Source of the DNA: a virus
DNA: 23,833 bases
IMG/VR virus record: IMGVR_UViG_3300030646_000038
Span: 1-23,833 of that record
Direction: 5' to 3' (one strand)
In this document: positions 21,613-23,833 of the stretch, piece by piece
Numbering within the stretch: position 1 is the stretch's first letter
How the letters are laid out: every line of letters begins with the position of its first letter
Program-made: the position numbers and the translations under genes
Notes under the pieces: generated by a model
Databases searched by the model: none
The model's input: only the letters and a program-made list of their open reading frames with translations
Told to the model about the DNA's origin: nothing

Positions 21613-21908
21613 GCGGATTCCTCCCAGTCCGGCTCGACAGACTGCTTCTCAAACGCAGACCAGGTCAGACGCGGGTGCGATGCCCACCATTCAACGAGTT
21701 CCTCCGATGCGTAGGCGTGAGCGCGGGTCTCGTTGCCGATGAATAGCGAGTAAGGGTCAATGCCCGCCCGCTTGCCACGTGCGTTCAGCAGGACGCCGTT
21801 GCAGGCGTCCGCAGCTTCGCTGTATGCGCTCTCTCGAACGGTCTCAAATTCGGCGCGCAGGGTTCGCCAATGACCGACCGCGAACTTGAAGATGATTGAT
21901 CCCGTCAT
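21609..21908 (-). CDS. Hypothetical early protein
   Basis: 99 aa from ATG 21908, coupled by ATGA overlaps on both sides. The N-terminus (MTGSIIFKFAVGHWRTLRAE) is followed by a helix with Tyr/Ala (SAYSEAADACNGVLLNARGK) and a C-terminal Trp-rich section (SEELVEWWASHPRLTWSAFE-type). No family is recognised. Confidence 0.7.
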   Translation of the reverse strand: MTGSIIFKFAVGHWRTLRAEFETVRESAYSEAADACNGVLLNARGKRAGIDPYSLFIGNETRAHAYASEELVEWWASHPRLTWSAFEKQSVEPDWEESA

Positions 21909-22198
21909 CGGTTGGCTCTCGCGTAACTCACGCGGACCGGGTTGCCGTCTAGGTCGTTACCGTGGCGTCCGCACTGGCAATTTCCTAGCTCAGCGCGGTG
22001 GCAGTCGAAAGAACCGCAGTGGCCCTTCACGCCGATTACGTCACGGCACTCAAGGGAGGCGACGGACAGCAGCGAAAGGACGACATGTGCTCCGTCGCGC
22101 GTGAGCGTCAGTTCGTTCGGAACCTCGAACTCGGGAGGGCAATAGATGTTCGCGCGAAGACCGTTCGCCGTCCCATACGTGTGGCCCTGATCCATCAC
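21905..22198 (-). CDS. Cysteine-rich protein of unknown function
   Basis: 97 aa from GTG 22198 (ATG 22195 also possible). Six Cys (20, 51, 61, 66, 74, 76) and several His (60, 67, 79) cluster in the C-terminal half: HCGSFDCHRAELGNCQCGRH. This suggests one or two zinc sites. The N-terminal ELTLTRDGAHVVLSLLSVAS is a strand/helix unit. No family is recognised. It lies next to a separate 54-aa zinc-ribbon gene. Confidence 0.72.
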   Translation of the reverse strand: MMDQGHTYGTANGLRANIYCPPEFEVPNELTLTRDGAHVVLSLLSVASLECRDVIGVKGHCGSFDCHRAELGNCQCGRHGNDLDGNPVRVSYARANR

Positions 22199-22359
22199 GA
22201 CACCCGCTCGGTCTGGCAGGTGAAGTAACCACGGTCATTTATCGATGGAGGAACGAAGTGAGGCTGGGGTGCGCCACATTTCGGGCAGCGCAGCACCGGA
22301 AGGCCCGCGCGCTCGCGCGCTGCAGCTTCTCGCTCGAGGCGCTCAGATTGGGCCGTCAC
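22195..22359 (-). CDS. 54-aa zinc-ribbon-like protein
   Basis: A short gene from GTG 22359 to TGA 22195. It opens with a GTGA overlap of the previous stop and ends against the next gene start (GTGATG). An Arg/Glu/Ala helix (SERLEREAAARERAG) is followed by RCPKCGAPQPHFV and GYFTCQTERV, giving three Cys and one His in a ribbon-like array. It fills an otherwise unexplained 158-nt gap exactly, which supports it as real. A nucleic-acid-binding or metal-sensing role is possible; function is unknown. Confidence 0.78.
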   Translation of the reverse strand: MTAQSERLEREAAARERAGLPVLRCPKCGAPQPHFVPPSINDRGYFTCQTERVS

Positions 22360-22619
22360 TTGTACGCCCTCGGCTTTCTAGCTCGAGCACGAATCTCGCG
22401 GTAGAAGGTTGCCCAATCGAGGCAGTCCACACGTCCACCCGAGCCGGGCATTTCAACCCAGCCCCACGAGAAGTACTCGTCGTCATCCACGATGTAGAAG
22501 GCGAGGTTGGTCATGTCGGAGTTCCTCACCCGGAAGCTGTATCTCCCATCGGTGAGGACAAGGAGACCAAGATCATCAACGTCCTCCAGGACAGTTCGGA
22601 GCTTTTCTGAGCGCATCAT
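22356..22619 (-). CDS. Hypothetical early protein
   Basis: 87 aa from ATG 22619, coupled by ATGA to the nuclease gene upstream. N-terminal acidic helix/strand (RTVLEDVDDLGLLVLTDGRY), then an aromatic beta patch (LAFYIVDDDEYFSWGWVEMP), then a basic C-terminal helix (YREIRARARKPRAY). No family is recognised. The position directly after a junction-resolvase-like nuclease hints at a role in DNA metabolism. Confidence 0.7.
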   Translation of the reverse strand: MMRSEKLRTVLEDVDDLGLLVLTDGRYSFRVRNSDMTNLAFYIVDDDEYFSWGWVEMPGSGGRVDCLDWATFYREIRARARKPRAYK

Positions 22620-22978
22620 CGGATGCCACCCTCAAGCAGCACAGCGAACGTCTCCAACGTCATCGAGACGTACTGGTCTGCCGGGTTCGCTGAGCCCCGC
22701 TTCTTATGCGCGACGACACCAATCACCGCGTCATCGTTTCCGCGCTCCACCTCCGCCTCACGAATCCATGCAGGCAGGTTGTCGCGGGCCGTGTCTTTCA
22801 CCTCAATGACGACACGTTGACCGTTCAACCGGACACCACCGATATCGCCGCGATCCTTCGCCCCCGTTTTTGCGCGCCGCTCGATCCGGTCATCAGCGAG
22901 ACGGAAGGCAAGGAAGTTGGCGACCAAGGATTCCTGGCGGGTGCCGGCGGCTTTCGCGGACGATCTGTTGCGAGTCAT
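22616..22978 (-). CDS. Holliday junction resolvase-like PD-(D/E)XK nuclease
   Basis: 120 aa from ATG 22978. Catalytic pattern of the Hjc/RecB-like fold: Glu16 in GTRQESLVANFLAFRL, Asp45 in KDRGDIGGV, and Glu59-x-Lys61 in VVIEVKD. These metal-binding residues all appear present. Such phage enzymes resolve recombination junctions or branched DNA, often before packaging. It sits two genes after the annealing protein, which makes a recombination module. A RecB-like exonuclease is the main alternative. Confidence 0.85.
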   Translation of the reverse strand: MTRNRSSAKAAGTRQESLVANFLAFRLADDRIERRAKTGAKDRGDIGGVRLNGQRVVIEVKDTARDNLPAWIREAEVERGNDDAVIGVVAHKKRGSANPADQYVSMTLETFAVLLEGGIR

Positions 22979-23316
22979 CGCGTCTGCCCCATCGCGATCT
23001 GCACAGCCCGGAGCTGGGTTTGCAGGTTGGATTGCTTCGACTCCAACTGGCGGACGGTCGCTTTCGCATAGTTCAGTGCCGCCTTCGCAATATCAAGACG
23101 GGTTTTCTCACTCGTGGTGAATCCGCGGGCTTGAATCTCCCGGTCCGCGACGGTGCCTTGGGCTTGGGCGTAACGGACATCCCATTCCTTCTGCCATGCC
23201 ATGAACGCCTGGTCGAATCTGACTTCGGCGTCACGGACTGTTTCGGGACCGTTATCAGCCATGTCCGCGATCTGCCGCAGTTCCGCGACGATCTGGTCGG
23301 GGGTGACGATGTTCAT
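22975..23316 (-). CDS. Coiled-coil protein of the recombination module
   Basis: 113 aa from ATG 23316, coupled by ATGA on both sides. It is almost all helix: VTPDQIVAELRQIADMADNG, FMAWQKEWDVRYAQAQGTVA, and a C-terminal coiled coil (RLDIAKAALNYAKATVRQLE, then SKQSNLQTQLRAVQIAMG). No enzymatic motif is visible. Its place between the annealing protein and the resolvase suggests an accessory factor, but the function is unknown. Confidence 0.75.
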   Translation of the reverse strand: MNIVTPDQIVAELRQIADMADNGPETVRDAEVRFDQAFMAWQKEWDVRYAQAQGTVADREIQARGFTTSEKTRLDIAKAALNYAKATVRQLESKQSNLQTQLRAVQIAMGQTR

Positions 23317-23833
23317 ACGGTCTCTCCTGGCAGTGGCGCTGCAGGATCAATGACTGCTTCGCGTTCGGGGAGTGTTTCCGCGAACTTCCGCAACTCCGCC
23401 GCGATAGGAGCCGAGACCCCCAACGAGACGACAGCGTTGTAGAGGGGACGCAGTTGCGCTTTCGTGGTGGCGCTGCGGGCCTCACGGATGGCATCTTCGA
23501 GCGCTTGCGGGTCGCGTTCGGCTTGACGGTTCTGCACCTCCGCAAGAGACGCGACACCACGTTTCGTATCAGCGGCGAGGACAGCGACGATCGCGCGACC
23601 CCATGCGGAGGTTTCCGCGTTCTGCAGCTCCGAGTTCTTTGTGAAGTTCGTCAGGCCGGGGACTCGCTCCCACGCTGTCCCGTGACCGGGACGCGGATCG
23701 TCAGGTGCCCTGTACGCGGCGGCGGTGTAAACAATCCACTCCACATTGGCGACGGTCACGAACTGCAGGGAAACCTGCTGCAAAGACCCACCAGGATGCT
23801 TCTCACCAAACTCAGCGATCCGTTCGGGGACGG
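23313..23833 (-). CDS. ERF/Sak-like single-strand annealing protein, 5' end missing
   Basis: The frame is open to the window edge (about 173 codons visible), and the TTG at 23783 is internal, not the start. The visible core runs VPERIAEFGEKHPGGSLQ, AAAYRAPDDPRPGHGTAWER, SELQNAETSAWGRAIVAVLA, and a KRGVASLAEVQNR end. The TSAWGRA...ASLAEV pattern is characteristic of the ERF/Sak annealing proteins that pair single strands during phage recombination. The C-terminal 60 residues (helical, Glu/Ala-rich) are a variable tail. It heads the recombination genes seen here. Confidence 0.82.
   Translation of the reverse strand, partial: VPERIAEFGEKHPGGSLQQVSLQFVTVANVEWIVYTAAAYRAPDDPRPGHGTAWERVPGLTNFTKNSELQNAETSAWGRAIVAVLAADTKRGVASLAEVQNRQAERDPQALEDAIREARSATTKAQLRPLYNAVVSLGVSAPIAAELRKFAETLPEREAVIDPAAPLPGETV

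Noticed and set aside
22050-22238. Minus-strand 62-codon frame near 22200
   Set aside because: It overlaps the zinc-ribbon and Cys-rich genes in another frame and has a Ser/Arg/Pro-rich shadow composition.
22299-22322. CGCGCG-rich symmetric string
   Set aside because: It encodes the Arg/Ala/Glu helix of the 54-aa protein, and its partial symmetry is explained by codon choice.
1-23833. tRNA genes, CRISPR arrays, insertion sequences, integrase or attachment site
   Set aside because: I saw no cloverleaf-like sequence, no regular repeat-spacer pattern, no transposase and no recombinase in the window.

Overview
This window is part of a tailed-phage (siphovirus) genome or prophage. Every gene I can support is on the minus strand, so transcription runs from high to low coordinates. 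G+C-rich base use, frequent GTG starts, strong GGAGG-type ribosome sites and the gene types together suggest a phage of a high-GC actinobacterium. The host genus cannot be fixed from the sequence. There is no integrase, lysis gene, tRNA, CRISPR array or insertion sequence here, so a temperate or lytic lifestyle cannot be decided.

Right block (23833 down to 15060, early/accessory): 23 tightly packed genes, many joined by 4-nt ATGA or GTGA stop/start overlaps. Reading leftward it starts with a recombination set: an ERF/Sak-like single-strand annealing protein cut by the window edge, a coiled-coil partner, and a PD-(D/E)XK Holliday-junction-resolvase-like nuclease. Small Cys-rich or zinc-ribbon proteins follow, then two HNH endonucleases back to back. 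Next come a replication-initiator-like protein and a protein with two helix-turn-helix motifs. The block continues with about ten short proteins of unknown function and ends with a third HNH protein and a zinc-binding unknown just before the packaging genes.

Junction (14691-15059): the only long gene-free stretch. It holds at least five inverted repeats, including a 34-bp dyad that shares one centre with an inner TATA-containing palindrome. It lies between the early block and the small terminase gene. It is the best candidate for a packaging site (cos/pac), a late-gene control region, or a structured RNA, and is the most interesting unexplained feature.

Left block (14690 down to 1, late/structural): standard morphogenesis order. 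It runs small terminase, large terminase, small unknown, portal, MuF-like minor capsid protein, scaffold, major capsid protein, two small unknowns, head-tail adaptor, head closure, tail completion, tail terminator and major tail protein (with a C-terminal IPT/TIG Ig-like domain). It continues with a pair of tail assembly chaperones joined by a -1 programmed frameshift on CCCAAAA, tape measure protein, distal-tail-like protein, a tail-fibre-like protein and the start of another minor tail gene. GC-rich hairpins follow the major capsid and major tail genes and may set relative expression.
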